From an uncultured bacterium (lineage in GTDB: Bacteria; Myxococcota_A; Bradymonadia; UBA7976; VGTA01): DNA of 64,000 bases. Where the stretch lies: contig CALSSE010000020.1 of the NCBI GenBank assembly GCA_943788935.1, positions 124,001 through 188,000 of the forward strand, given 5' to 3'. The notes below the pieces were generated by a model. The model saw only the letters and a list, made by a program, of their open reading frames with translations, made no database searches and had not been told where the DNA came from. Both the position numbers and the translations under genes were made by a program. Below, in pieces: positions 18,098 to 26,441 of this stretch (position 1 is the first letter of the stretch; every line of letters begins with the position of its first letter).

Positions 18098-19384
18098 TTA
18101 TGTCTCTTTACTTATTTTATTTAGAGGGACTCGCATCATTAAAGATAACCCACCAAGAGCAGAGACTGTCACTATCAACTTTCCATGATAACTCTTTAAT
18201 CGACCATGTATTCCGCTCAGTCCTCCACCCCACTCAAGTGTGTCAACAAGCCCAAGCCCGTCGTCGGAGATAGATAATAGAAGTAAACCTGATTCGATCT
18301 CGAACTTTACTTCTATTTTTGAACATTGACCATGTCTTATAGCGTTAGTGATCCCTTCCTGACACGCTCTAAACAAGGCTATATTTAATAGATCTGCAAG
18401 AGGAGGTAGAGTAGGGCTCTCGACACTAATCTCGAGATGTCCTTTCTGTGAGACTCGAGAGGAGATCGCTCTCACCGCTTCGATTAATCCAAGCATATCT
18501 AACTCTGGAGGGCGCTGCTCATAGGCGATTCTTCTTACCTGATCTATACCAAGGTCTACAATCTCTATAGATCTTTGGATCACCACTTGTTGTTGATCTG
18601 AGGAAGAGGTTAAGGCAAGCGTCGTCAACTGCAAACGTAGACCGGTAAGTGTCTGACCAAGCTCATCGTGGAGATTGCGACTGATACGACCTCTCTCTTC
18701 TTCTTGGATGGTCAGAAGTCTTTGATTAATTTGCTCAAGAGCACTAGTTCTCTCGCTCACTCTCTGCTCAAGAACGTGGTTAAGATGAAGTAACTCTTCA
18801 AGTAGTTCATGATTCTGATGATCAGCGAATCTTGCGCTCCGAAGAGGGACCGTTAAGAGTAACCAACCAACGAACAGCGCGACTATACCTCCTACTAGCC
18901 AAGGTAGCAGACGCTCTGTTGTAGGAGGAGATATGAGTCGTACTGTGATCAATGCCAAGCTTTGACCACTCGCATCTCTCACTTGAGAGCTCACCTCAGT
19001 GATAGGACTCTGAAGGGGCCTTCGCTCTTCAGTCCTATAAATCAGTCTTCCTTGGGCGTTGATACAAGAGACTGACGCGCCAAGTTCTTCAAAGGGTTCT
19101 ATAACCGCTCTCACTTCTTGAGGCTTGTATGACCATAACAAGGGGAAACGCGCTGAGAGCCTATTCAATCCCTCAGACATCGTGATCGCCATATAATGAG
19201 CTTCTCGATTCGAAGAGAGCCGCTTGCTCTCTTGATATAACCAAGGTGTTAAACCTCCAATCACAAGAACGATCAACAAAGCGAGCGGTAACATTCTAAG
19301 TCGAAGAGGTGGCTCTGTAGCGCTAAATACACCTTGCGCAGTGATTGCTGCGCTAGGCCCGTTATTCATGGAAGCCAACCCCAT
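18098..19384 (-). CDS. NarL/DegS-type sensor histidine kinase
   Basis: 428 residues. The N-terminal membrane helix (about 31-52) and second helix (about 160-182) enclose a periplasmic domain of about 105 residues. A coiled-coil linker leads to a HisKA_3 region (EEERGRISRNLHDELGQ, phospho-His near 240), then a HATPase with ACQEGITNAIRHG (N box) and SISDDGLGL (G1 box). It is a membrane kinase that would phosphorylate a NarL-family regulator, but none is adjacent. The start may be ATG 19369, which overlaps the upstream stop as ATGA, rather than 19384. It lies directly downstream of a binding-protein-like lipoprotein gene, which suggests that protein presents a ligand to the sensor domain. Confidence 0.9.
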   Translation of the reverse strand: MGLASMNNGPSAAITAQGVFSATEPPLRLRMLPLALLIVLVIGGLTPWLYQESKRLSSNREAHYMAITMSEGLNRLSARFPLLWSYKPQEVRAVIEPFEELGASVSCINAQGRLIYRTEERRPLQSPITEVSSQVRDASGQSLALITVRLISPPTTERLLPWLVGGIVALFVGWLLLTVPLRSARFADHQNHELLEELLHLNHVLEQRVSERTSALEQINQRLLTIQEEERGRISRNLHDELGQTLTGLRLQLTTLALTSSSDQQQVVIQRSIEIVDLGIDQVRRIAYEQRPPELDMLGLIEAVRAISSRVSQKGHLEISVESPTLPPLADLLNIALFRACQEGITNAIRHGQCSKIEVKFEIESGLLLLSISDDGLGLVDTLEWGGGLSGIHGRLKSYHGKLIVTVSALGGLSLMMRVPLNKISKET

Positions 19385-20379
19385 TCTTGAACTGCGATCT
19401 CTCGATCAGTCGTGGAGACTAGTCTCACTAAATCGTCCAAGGTGCTCGAAGAGATACCTTTATTATTTACCCTGATATAAATGGTCCCCTTGACCGGTCT
19501 CGCACCATCAATGTGGAGTTGACTGAGCGGAGCGCCACGATATCTCAGATTACCAGCAGTAAAGAGAGCGATCGCTCCAGGCGTACGGTGCAAATGCTCG
19601 ATCAGCTCATCTTCATGATTAAAGATAGGCCATCTTCCACTTTGACGAGCCTGAGTGAGAGCCGCTCGATCTTGAGGTCTATGATATAACCAGAGGGACT
19701 CAAGCTGGTCGGGTGATTGACGTAAACACAGTTGGAACGGAGTTCCATCAGGCCATTGAGATCGACGTGACTGAATCAGCTCATTCCATAATAACTCAGA
19801 GATCTTGGCTGTTTGACCTCTTGTCGCCCACCAAATCTCTGACTCGGCGACTCTCAGGTCTTTGTCAGTGGTTAGGTATACATTAGCTGCTCGATCTGGC
19901 CGAAACACTGTATTGTGGCGGAGATCTGTATTTTGGCTGAGACCTGTGTCTAGATTTGCGTTTTGACTGAGACCTGTGCTCTGGCTGAGACGATCGATAC
20001 TCATGTAGAATGCTGCATCAACGACTCCATCCTCTAACGCTTCGAACGCTCGGTCCACATCATAATGGACCGTGAGATCTATGGCTTGACCTCCTCTAAT
20101 CGACTGGATAAGACCTCTCAAGAGGGGGCTGGCAACGGACATCGCTGCTATGGTCAATGTTCGGTTTCGACCTTTAGTAACAGGTTTATATTGACCACGC
20201 TCCGCTTGAATAAGGGTTAAAGCCGTGCGTTGCCCCATGTCTTTAACGCCTCTATCTTCAGAGACTTGATCTCTCTGACAGCCCAGGTTGAATAAGAGAG
20301 ACAAAAAGATGAGAGATAAAGAGATAAGAAAGACACACATCCATGAATGACGTCTCTGCTCAGACTGAGAGAGGATCAT
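19366..20379 (-). CDS. Periplasmic PstS-like substrate-binding lipoprotein
   Basis: 337 residues. The signal ends in LLFNLGC (Cys 34). The mature part starts LTIAAMSVASPLLRGLIQS and has EALEDGVVDAAFYMS, followed by an inter-lobe region and GTIYIRVNN...TLDDLVRLVST near the end. This is the architecture of type II periplasmic binding proteins of the phosphate/PstS kind. The ligand cannot be read from the sequence. A short internal repeat (TGLSQN/TDLRHN at about 134-152) is unusual. No ABC transporter genes are nearby. It is followed with overlap by a histidine kinase and preceded by a CXXCH protein, so sensing rather than uptake is likely. Confidence 0.7.
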   Translation of the reverse strand: MILSQSEQRRHSWMCVFLISLSLIFLSLLFNLGCQRDQVSEDRGVKDMGQRTALTLIQAERGQYKPVTKGRNRTLTIAAMSVASPLLRGLIQSIRGGQAIDLTVHYDVDRAFEALEDGVVDAAFYMSIDRLSQSTGLSQNANLDTGLSQNTDLRHNTVFRPDRAANVYLTTDKDLRVAESEIWWATRGQTAKISELLWNELIQSRRSQWPDGTPFQLCLRQSPDQLESLWLYHRPQDRAALTQARQSGRWPIFNHEDELIEHLHRTPGAIALFTAGNLRYRGAPLSQLHIDGARPVKGTIYIRVNNKGISSSTLDDLVRLVSTTDREIAVQEWGWLP

Positions 20380-20386
20380 ACTCGTT

Positions 20387-21319
20387 TTATGTAGATTGAT
20401 CAGCGTTTGACGCGTTCACATCCAAAAGACGCCTCAAGCTCACCAACACAAATAAAAGAGTAATCATAAAGAATGGAGAGGTTTGAGGTTCACTTTGGGC
20501 ACAACCGCTCTTTTCGCTCTCTCCGCTCTTAGGGGATGATATATCGATCATCGTAGAAGCACTGCCTGCCTCGTCTCCTGCCTCGTCTCCTGCCTCGTCT
20601 CCTGCCTCGTCTCCTGCCTCGTCTCCTGCCTCGTCTCCTGCCTCGTCTCCTGCCTCGTCTCCTGAATCATCTCCTGCCTCGTCTCCTGCCTCGTTGCCTG
20701 CCTCGTTGCCTGCCTCGTTGCCTGCCTCGTTACCTGCTATATTCAGGTCAGGCTCTTGCCAAGGCGTATCATTGGTCGTGAATGAATCCGCCTCATCACC
20801 TAAATCGTAAGTGAGCGCGTCCCATATATCTACATATTGGTCGACAGGAGGGGCTGCGTCAGGGATCGGCCCCATATCCACTGGTGGAGCCATATCTATA
20901 ACCTCCATATCAAGGCCCGGCGCTTGAGGGAAGCTCTGACCATTGCCAGGATAGGTAGGAGAGTGCATAGGGTCTGGATCACCTGTCCTCCATTGACAGA
21001 GCGGATCGCCTAACTCTTCACCATTAGTAAACTCATCTTCATCTGAGTCCAAGGCACAGATCTCTGACCAATCAGCGTCATTTAAATTTAAAGTAGACTG
21101 GACATCAAACCCAAAGGGGTTAACCGCTCCTCCATTAGGCGAGAGGTGACACGTCAAACATTGCAAGCTACGACCATGAGGAATTTGACTCGTTCTAAAA
21201 GCTCGTCCGGAGGCCGTTGAAGCTAGGAAAGACGTCAAGATGACTAGACTTAGAAACGTAAGAACGCTCTTATGAATGATCATGCTTAGGTACAAGAACT
21301 GATCTTTAAATAATGACAT
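20387..21319 (-). CDS. Secreted CXXCH protein with Ca-loop, AGDE repeat and MYXO-CTERM-like anchor
   Basis: 310 residues from ATG 21319. A signal peptide ends near STASGRA. CLTCH (residues 54-58) is a c-type haem or metal motif, in the context CHLSPNGGAVNPFG. DSDEDEFTNGEELGDP resembles the calcium-binding loop found after such motifs in deltaproteobacterial proteins. Fourteen four-residue AGDE/AGNE units follow. The C-terminus has a Cys, a hydrophobic helix (FFMITLLFVLVSL) and RR, the pattern of MYXO-CTERM sorting signals processed by myxosortase. It is the first gene of a likely operon with the binding lipoprotein (7-bp gap) and kinase. Confidence 0.72.
   Translation of the reverse strand: MSLFKDQFLYLSMIIHKSVLTFLSLVILTSFLASTASGRAFRTSQIPHGRSLQCLTCHLSPNGGAVNPFGFDVQSTLNLNDADWSEICALDSDEDEFTNGEELGDPLCQWRTGDPDPMHSPTYPGNGQSFPQAPGLDMEVIDMAPPVDMGPIPDAAPPVDQYVDIWDALTYDLGDEADSFTTNDTPWQEPDLNIAGNEAGNEAGNEAGNEAGDEAGDDSGDEAGDEAGDEAGDEAGDEAGDEAGDEAGDEAGSASTMIDISSPKSGESEKSGCAQSEPQTSPFFMITLLFVLVSLRRLLDVNASNADQST
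20564..20738. repeat. 12-bp coding tandem repeat, about 14 copies
   Basis: Units of the form CCTGCCTCGTCT run without interruption. The last four read CCTGCCTCGTTG, giving AGNE instead of AGDE on the minus strand. The grouping of variants by position points to local duplication. Confidence 0.93.
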
Positions 21320-21636
21320 CAACGCTCTCCTTCAAGAATACACTGAACTATTAAATATAATAGATCGTCTAATAACTCATCACAACATACTTGACCATAT
21401 GATCTTATCTGAGCAAAGTATCAACGCGCTAATCCTGTAGATTAGTCATGATTATATCTGATGTATATACCGCTTGATGGATGACTCCATAAAGTAAAAA
21501 TCTTTTCGACGCTGTGCTCCTTGTTGCAGCGATCTTACTGATATTTATCAGATCACATACAACACCGAAACTACATTTCATCTGCCAACTCATCACGACG
21601 AAATCTCTCAACCGTCGTGAGCTGAGAGGAGCCGCT
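21320..21636. other. Divergent intergenic region upstream of icd
   Basis: About 317 bp between the CXXCH gene and icd. It contains a perfect inverted repeat, CTAATC-CTGTA-GATTAG, at 21429-21445, which is operator-like. A TATAAT at 21356-21361 has no matching -35. Although one frame is open for 41 codons upstream of the icd ATG, it lacks a ribosome binding site and family similarity. No RNA gene was recognised. Confidence 0.5.
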
Positions 21637-23862
21637 ATGAGTCTTGAGCCTACAATCATCTACACCCACACCGATGAGGCACCCGCCCTCGCCACCTATT
21701 CGTTCCTACCGATCATTCAGGCGTTCACCCGCTATGCCGGTGTCAATGTTGAGACCCGGGACATATCACTCGCAGGTCGAGTGCTCGCCGCGTTTAACGA
21801 CCGACTCAGCGATGATCAAAAGGTGAGTGACGCGCTAGCAGAGCTCGGTGAGATGACTCAAGACCCTGCCGCTAATATTATCAAGTTGCCTAATATCAGT
21901 GCTTCTGTTCCTCAGTTGAAAGCGACGATCACTGAGCTACAAGGTCAAGGCTACGCTCTCCCAGAATATCCCGATGCTCCCACGAATGACCAAGAGCGAG
22001 ACATCAAGAGTCGCTATGATAAAGTCAAGGGGAGCGCTGTTAATCCTGTTTTACGCGAAGGTAACTCAGACCGAAGAGCGCCCAAAGCGGTAAAAGAGTA
22101 TGCTCGAGCCAACCCTCATCGTATGGGGAAGTGGAGCGCTGATTCGAAGTCCCATGTCTCAACCATGAGCGCTGGTGACTTCCGCTCAAATGAGAACTCA
22201 GTTACTTTAGGAGAAGCGACTACCGTTCGTATAGAGCATGTCGCTGCCGATGGGGTAACCACCACACTCAAGGGTGACCTTCCCCTCGAGGCGGGAGAGA
22301 TTATCGACGCTACCTTCATGAGTAAAAGAGCCCTCACTGCTTTCCTTGACGCTCAATTTGAGGAGTCAAAAGAACAGGGAGTTCTATACTCACTCCACAT
22401 GAAAGCGACGATGATGAAGGTCTCTGACCCCATCATCTTTGGACACGCTGTCCGCTCCTACTTTAAGCCCGTTTTCGCTAAGCACCAAGCGACCTTTGAT
22501 GAACTCGGCGTCGACGTTAATAATGGCTTTGGTGACCTCGTCGGTAAGATCACAGCGCTCCCCGCCTCTCAAAAATCAGAGATCGAAGCAGATATCGCTG
22601 CTGCGCTAGAGAGTGGTCCAGAGATGGCGATGGTCGATTCAGACCGAGGGATCACCAATCTTCATGTACCTAGTGATGTCATTATCGACGCCTCTATGCC
22701 CGCGATGATTCGAACCTCTGGGCAGATGTGGGACAATGAGGGTAACACCCAAGACGCAAAAGCGATCATCCCCGACAGTAGTTACGCCGATGTATACCAA
22801 GCGGTCATCGACTTCTGTAAGGAGAACGGCGCTTTTGACCCCACCACCATGGGGAGCGTTCCGAATGTTGGACTCATGGCGAAAAAGGCCGAAGAGTATG
22901 GCTCACATGATAAGACATTCGAGCTCGCCACTGGTGGCGAGGTGAGAGTCGTCAATGCCGCAGGTGAGACGCTAATCTCTCACGCTGTAGAAGCCGGCGA
23001 TATTTGGCGAATGTGTCAAGTTAAAGACGCTCCTGTTCGCGATTGGGTGAAGCTCGCGGTAAGTAGAGCGAGAGCGACGGGAGTCCCAGCAGTCTTCTGG
23101 CTCGATGAGTCACGAGCTCATGACGCGGAGCTTATTAAAAAGGTCAACGCATATCTCGATGATCATGACACCGCAGGCTTAGAATTCCCGATCCTCTCTC
23201 CAGTGAAAGCGACGCGATTCTCGCTCGAGCGTATTAAGCGCGGAGAAGACACTGTCTCGGTCACCGGTAATGTCCTCCGTGACTATCTCACCGACCTATT
23301 CCCCATCCTTGAGCTAGGCACAAGCGCCAAGATGCTCTCTATTGTCCCGCTGATGAAGGGGGGAGGACTCTTTGAGACCGGCGCCGGTGGATCTGCACCA
23401 AAGCACGTTCAACAGTTTAATAAAGAGAACCATCTTCGCTGGGACTCTCTCGGCGAGTTCTTGGCCCTCGCGGTCAGTCTTGATCACTTCGCGGGTGTTC
23501 ATAACGCTCCTCGAGCCAAGGTCTTGGGCGCGGCGCTTGATGAGGCAACCACCCAATACCTCTTACAAAATAAGTCACCTTCACGCAAAGCGGGTGAGCT
23601 AGATAATCGTGGAACTCACTTCTTCGTAGCGAAGTTTTGGGCTGAAGCGCTCGCTGCTCAGAGCGAGGATGTAGAGCTCAAATCTCGCTTCGCCGAAGTG
23701 GCCGATCAACTCGCCAATCATGAAGCTAAGATCATTCAAGAGCTGAATGAGGTTCAAGGGAGTGAGAAGGATATTAAGGGTTATTACTCTCCTAACCCTG
23801 AATTAGCAGCTACCGCGATGCGACCAAGCGCAACTCTCAATCAGATCATCAACCAGATCTGA
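21637..23862 (+). CDS. icd: Monomeric NADP-dependent isocitrate dehydrogenase
   Basis: 741 residues from ATG 21637, preceded by AGAGGAG at five bases. It converts isocitrate to 2-oxoglutarate with NADP in the TCA cycle. The whole protein follows the monomeric IDH family (about 740 residues, unrelated in length to dimeric Icd). The N-terminus has IIYTHTDEAPALATYSFLP, then VETRDISLAGR and NIIKLPNISASVPQLKA, then NPVLREGNSDRRAPKAVKEYAR. Near the C-terminus are LRWDSLGEF and NRGTHFFVAKFWAEALAAQ. The open upstream frame is ignored because the family starts at this Met. It seems monocistronic or co-transcribed with the following peptidase gene (41 bp gap). Confidence 0.96.
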   Translation: MSLEPTIIYTHTDEAPALATYSFLPIIQAFTRYAGVNVETRDISLAGRVLAAFNDRLSDDQKVSDALAELGEMTQDPAANIIKLPNISASVPQLKATITELQGQGYALPEYPDAPTNDQERDIKSRYDKVKGSAVNPVLREGNSDRRAPKAVKEYARANPHRMGKWSADSKSHVSTMSAGDFRSNENSVTLGEATTVRIEHVAADGVTTTLKGDLPLEAGEIIDATFMSKRALTAFLDAQFEESKEQGVLYSLHMKATMMKVSDPIIFGHAVRSYFKPVFAKHQATFDELGVDVNNGFGDLVGKITALPASQKSEIEADIAAALESGPEMAMVDSDRGITNLHVPSDVIIDASMPAMIRTSGQMWDNEGNTQDAKAIIPDSSYADVYQAVIDFCKENGAFDPTTMGSVPNVGLMAKKAEEYGSHDKTFELATGGEVRVVNAAGETLISHAVEAGDIWRMCQVKDAPVRDWVKLAVSRARATGVPAVFWLDESRAHDAELIKKVNAYLDDHDTAGLEFPILSPVKATRFSLERIKRGEDTVSVTGNVLRDYLTDLFPILELGTSAKMLSIVPLMKGGGLFETGAGGSAPKHVQQFNKENHLRWDSLGEFLALAVSLDHFAGVHNAPRAKVLGAALDEATTQYLLQNKSPSRKAGELDNRGTHFFVAKFWAEALAAQSEDVELKSRFAEVADQLANHEAKIIQELNEVQGSEKDIKGYYSPNPELAATAMRPSATLNQIINQI

Positions 23863-23903
23863 ACTTAGATTAAGGCGCGAACGGCCATGGAAGGGACAGG
23901 CTG

Positions 23904-25043
23904 ATGATCTTTGATAAACAGACTCAACTGTCTCCTTTCATCGTCGCCTCTCTCTCTAATGGTGATACGAGGAGCTCATCACTCTCGCGTATTTTTGAGT
24001 CTCTCATCGTTGTCTTAGCGATCACTCTATGTCAGCTCAGTGAGATTCATAGATCTGAGTCAAAGCCGACTCCAGTAGTAGATTCAACGCCAATCATCTC
24101 ACCACGACCAACAGCTTCTCCGTTGATCTTTGACGCTCAGCGCGCCTTTACGGAGCTCACTGAATTGGTCGATCGTGGGCAACGATATTATGGTGCACCT
24201 CAAAGAGAAGAGATCATCCATTGGATGAGCCAGCGTCTCTCTGCTGCCAAGCTAGAAGTCAAAGAGCAGCGCTTCACAGTGACTGAACCACAATCCAAAG
24301 TGAAGTATCTCCTCACCAACATCGTCGCTAGGTTCCATCCTGATCGAACTCAAAGGATCATTATCGGTTCTCATTGGGACACTCGCTTGTGGGCGGAAGA
24401 AGATCACGACCTCAAAAAACGAAATCTTCCGATCACTGGAGCTAATGATGGAAGCTCTGGCGTCGCGGTCTTATTTGAGATCGGTCGCCAGCTTTCCCAT
24501 TTAGGACTCAACCATATTGGAGTCGACCTCATCCTCTTTGATGGCGAAGAATTTGGACGACCTCGCTCAGATAACTATTGTGTTGGCTCAAAGTTTCTCG
24601 CCAACCATCTCCAAGATCTCTATCCCCACGCTTTACCTGTTGGGGTGATTGTGATCGATATGGTCGGAGACCGTGATCTCTCTTTCCCTCCCGAGCTGAG
24701 CTCAGCTAAACATGCTAGGGCGCTCACCCAGCTTGTCTGGAGAGAAGGAGTGAAGCTAAAGTTACCGGCGTTTATATCTGGTTTAGGCGGTGAAAATCAT
24801 CAAGGAGCTAAGTCTCGTCGTCCACGCTCGCAGTGGATCATTGATGATCACTCTCCGTTTCAAGAACTAAAGATCCCCGCTACCCTCTTAATCGATCTCG
24901 ATTATCCCCATTGGCATACCCACCAAGATACCATAGACAAGGTGAGCCCCGAGTCGCTCAGGCAAGCGGGTCTAGCACTGCTCGCTAGCCTAAAGCGTCT
25001 AGACCACATCGCTTCACGAGCTTCTTCAACGATGTCTCCCTAG
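23904..25043 (+). CDS. M28-family zinc hydrolase, glutaminyl-peptide cyclotransferase-like
   Basis: 379 residues. An N-terminal hydrophobic segment (about 29-46) anchors or exports the protein. The catalytic domain has IIIGSHWDTR, GANDGSSGVAVL (metal Asp), FDGEEFG (catalytic and metal Glu), VIDMVGDRD (metal Asp), DDHSPF (His) and HWHTHQDTIDKVS. This series fits glutaminyl-peptide cyclotransferases, which form N-terminal pyroglutamate, and the related M28 aminopeptidases. The RSDNYCVGSKFL loop after the Glu is also QC-like. Cyclase and aminopeptidase activity cannot be separated without structure or assay. It probably acts in the periplasm. Confidence 0.85.
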   Translation: MIFDKQTQLSPFIVASLSNGDTRSSSLSRIFESLIVVLAITLCQLSEIHRSESKPTPVVDSTPIISPRPTASPLIFDAQRAFTELTELVDRGQRYYGAPQREEIIHWMSQRLSAAKLEVKEQRFTVTEPQSKVKYLLTNIVARFHPDRTQRIIIGSHWDTRLWAEEDHDLKKRNLPITGANDGSSGVAVLFEIGRQLSHLGLNHIGVDLILFDGEEFGRPRSDNYCVGSKFLANHLQDLYPHALPVGVIVIDMVGDRDLSFPPELSSAKHARALTQLVWREGVKLKLPAFISGLGGENHQGAKSRRPRSQWIIDDHSPFQELKIPATLLIDLDYPHWHTHQDTIDKVSPESLRQAGLALLASLKRLDHIASRASSTMSP

Positions 25044-25055
25044 ACAGATCGAGAG

Positions 25056-26441
25056 TCATACGCTCAGCGGACTATCTCCATCATCACCGAAGGTGAGCTG
25101 GTTAGACCCCGCATCTTGTAAAATGCTCAAGAAGAGGTTAGCGAGAGGTACACTGTTTTGATCTCCCCGCAGATCGAGATGACGCCCCATAGTCATATCA
25201 GCGACTCGACCCGCTAAAACGACGGGGAGATCATAATGACGATGGGCGTTCCCGTCCGCGACCTCGCTAATCCCAACAACAGTGGTTTGATCAAGCAGAG
25301 AGCCCTCTCCCTCATTGACCTCATCGAGACTTTGCAGGAGATGGGCAAAGAGCCCCATCTGCCACTGATCGATCGTAGCGATCTGACCTAGCTTAAGCGC
25401 GTCATTTTGGTGATGAGAGAGCGCATGATGACCCTCGGAAATCCCCAAATGAGTATGAGCAATATTACTCCCCCCATTACCAAGCATAAAAGTGGCCACT
25501 CGAGTCATATCGCATCTAAAGGCACTCACTGCGAGATCGATTAAGAGTCTAGCATGAGCCTCTCTCTCTGTCGGCGCTCCCAAGGGGCTCTCCATATTCG
25601 CTTGGCACTGGGAATCCTCTGCTGACTCTAAGCGACGCTCTACCTCTCTAATGCCGGTCAAGTAGGCATCCACTCGATGAACATCACTAGCGCTAACCTC
25701 AGTAAGCAGCTGTTGGGCATCAGCGGTGACAAAATCGAGGACGCTCTGTCTTCTCCGTCGACGCTCCGCGATCGCCTCAGGGCTTTGATTAGGGTCAAGT
25801 GAGCCGAACAGCCTATTGAAGAGCAATCGAGGGTTCACCTCCTTTGGGAGAGGCGTTTGGGCATCAACCCACGAGATATTTCGTGAATAAGCGCAACTAT
25901 AACCAGAGTCGCAGCTACCCGCGTTACCCCCTCCTTCACAGCCGAGCTCTAGAGAGCGAAAAGAGGTCTGTCCTGACCACTGCTCGGCGATAAGCTGGTC
26001 GATCGATGGTCCAATACTTAGCTGATCAGCGCTTTTAAGTGGGTGAACACAAGTTAAGGTAGTACTCGTCCCTCTAGCGTGGTCACCTGGCCCATCACCT
26101 TGGCTACTCCCCGCATGATTATCGAGACCGTTTAACAATAAAAGACGATCGGTAAAGTTGGCGAGCGGAGAGAGCGCTGTCCCCTCTACGCTCTGCGCCG
26201 TAAGAGCCCCGACTTGATTCGGCCAAAACTGGTCCATATTATACCCATTTGGGGTATAAAAGGTGAAAAAACGCTTAGGCGGTAGAGTCGCCTGACCCCA
26301 AGCCGGAGCGCTAAAAGTCTCTAGCCAAGGGAGAGCTAGGCTCGCGCCTATCCCTCTGAGTATGGCGCGGCGATTGGGGAGGAGTCGGTGTCGAGAGTGA
26401 TACATCGTGTGGGGTGCTTTTTGTGGTTTAAATATTTTCAT
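25056..26441 (-). CDS. DUF1552 exported protein
   Basis: 461 residues. The N-terminus has a twin-arginine-type signal (NRRAILRGIGASLALPWLE). The body has FTFYTPNGYNMDQFWP, LLLNGLDNHAG, GDHARGTSTTLT, and SEGHHALSHHQND (the HxxxxHH region), typical of DUF1552 (PF07586). The family is found in Planctomycetes and Myxococcota, usually beside DUF1592/1588/1585 proteins. Its start overlaps the stop of such a gene as ATGA, so the two are translationally coupled. Its function is unknown; sulfatase-like or alkaline-phosphatase-like fold relationships have been suggested for neighbouring families. Confidence 0.92.
   Translation of the reverse strand: MKIFKPQKAPHTMYHSRHRLLPNRRAILRGIGASLALPWLETFSAPAWGQATLPPKRFFTFYTPNGYNMDQFWPNQVGALTAQSVEGTALSPLANFTDRLLLLNGLDNHAGSSQGDGPGDHARGTSTTLTCVHPLKSADQLSIGPSIDQLIAEQWSGQTSFRSLELGCEGGGNAGSCDSGYSCAYSRNISWVDAQTPLPKEVNPRLLFNRLFGSLDPNQSPEAIAERRRRRQSVLDFVTADAQQLLTEVSASDVHRVDAYLTGIREVERRLESAEDSQCQANMESPLGAPTEREAHARLLIDLAVSAFRCDMTRVATFMLGNGGSNIAHTHLGISEGHHALSHHQNDALKLGQIATIDQWQMGLFAHLLQSLDEVNEGEGSLLDQTTVVGISEVADGNAHRHYDLPVVLAGRVADMTMGRHLDLRGDQNSVPLANLFLSILQDAGSNQLTFGDDGDSPLSV

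Noticed and set aside
21514..21636. N-terminal extension of icd
   Set aside because: Begins at a non-ATG codon without ribosome site; the family starts at the Met behind AGAGGAG at 21637.
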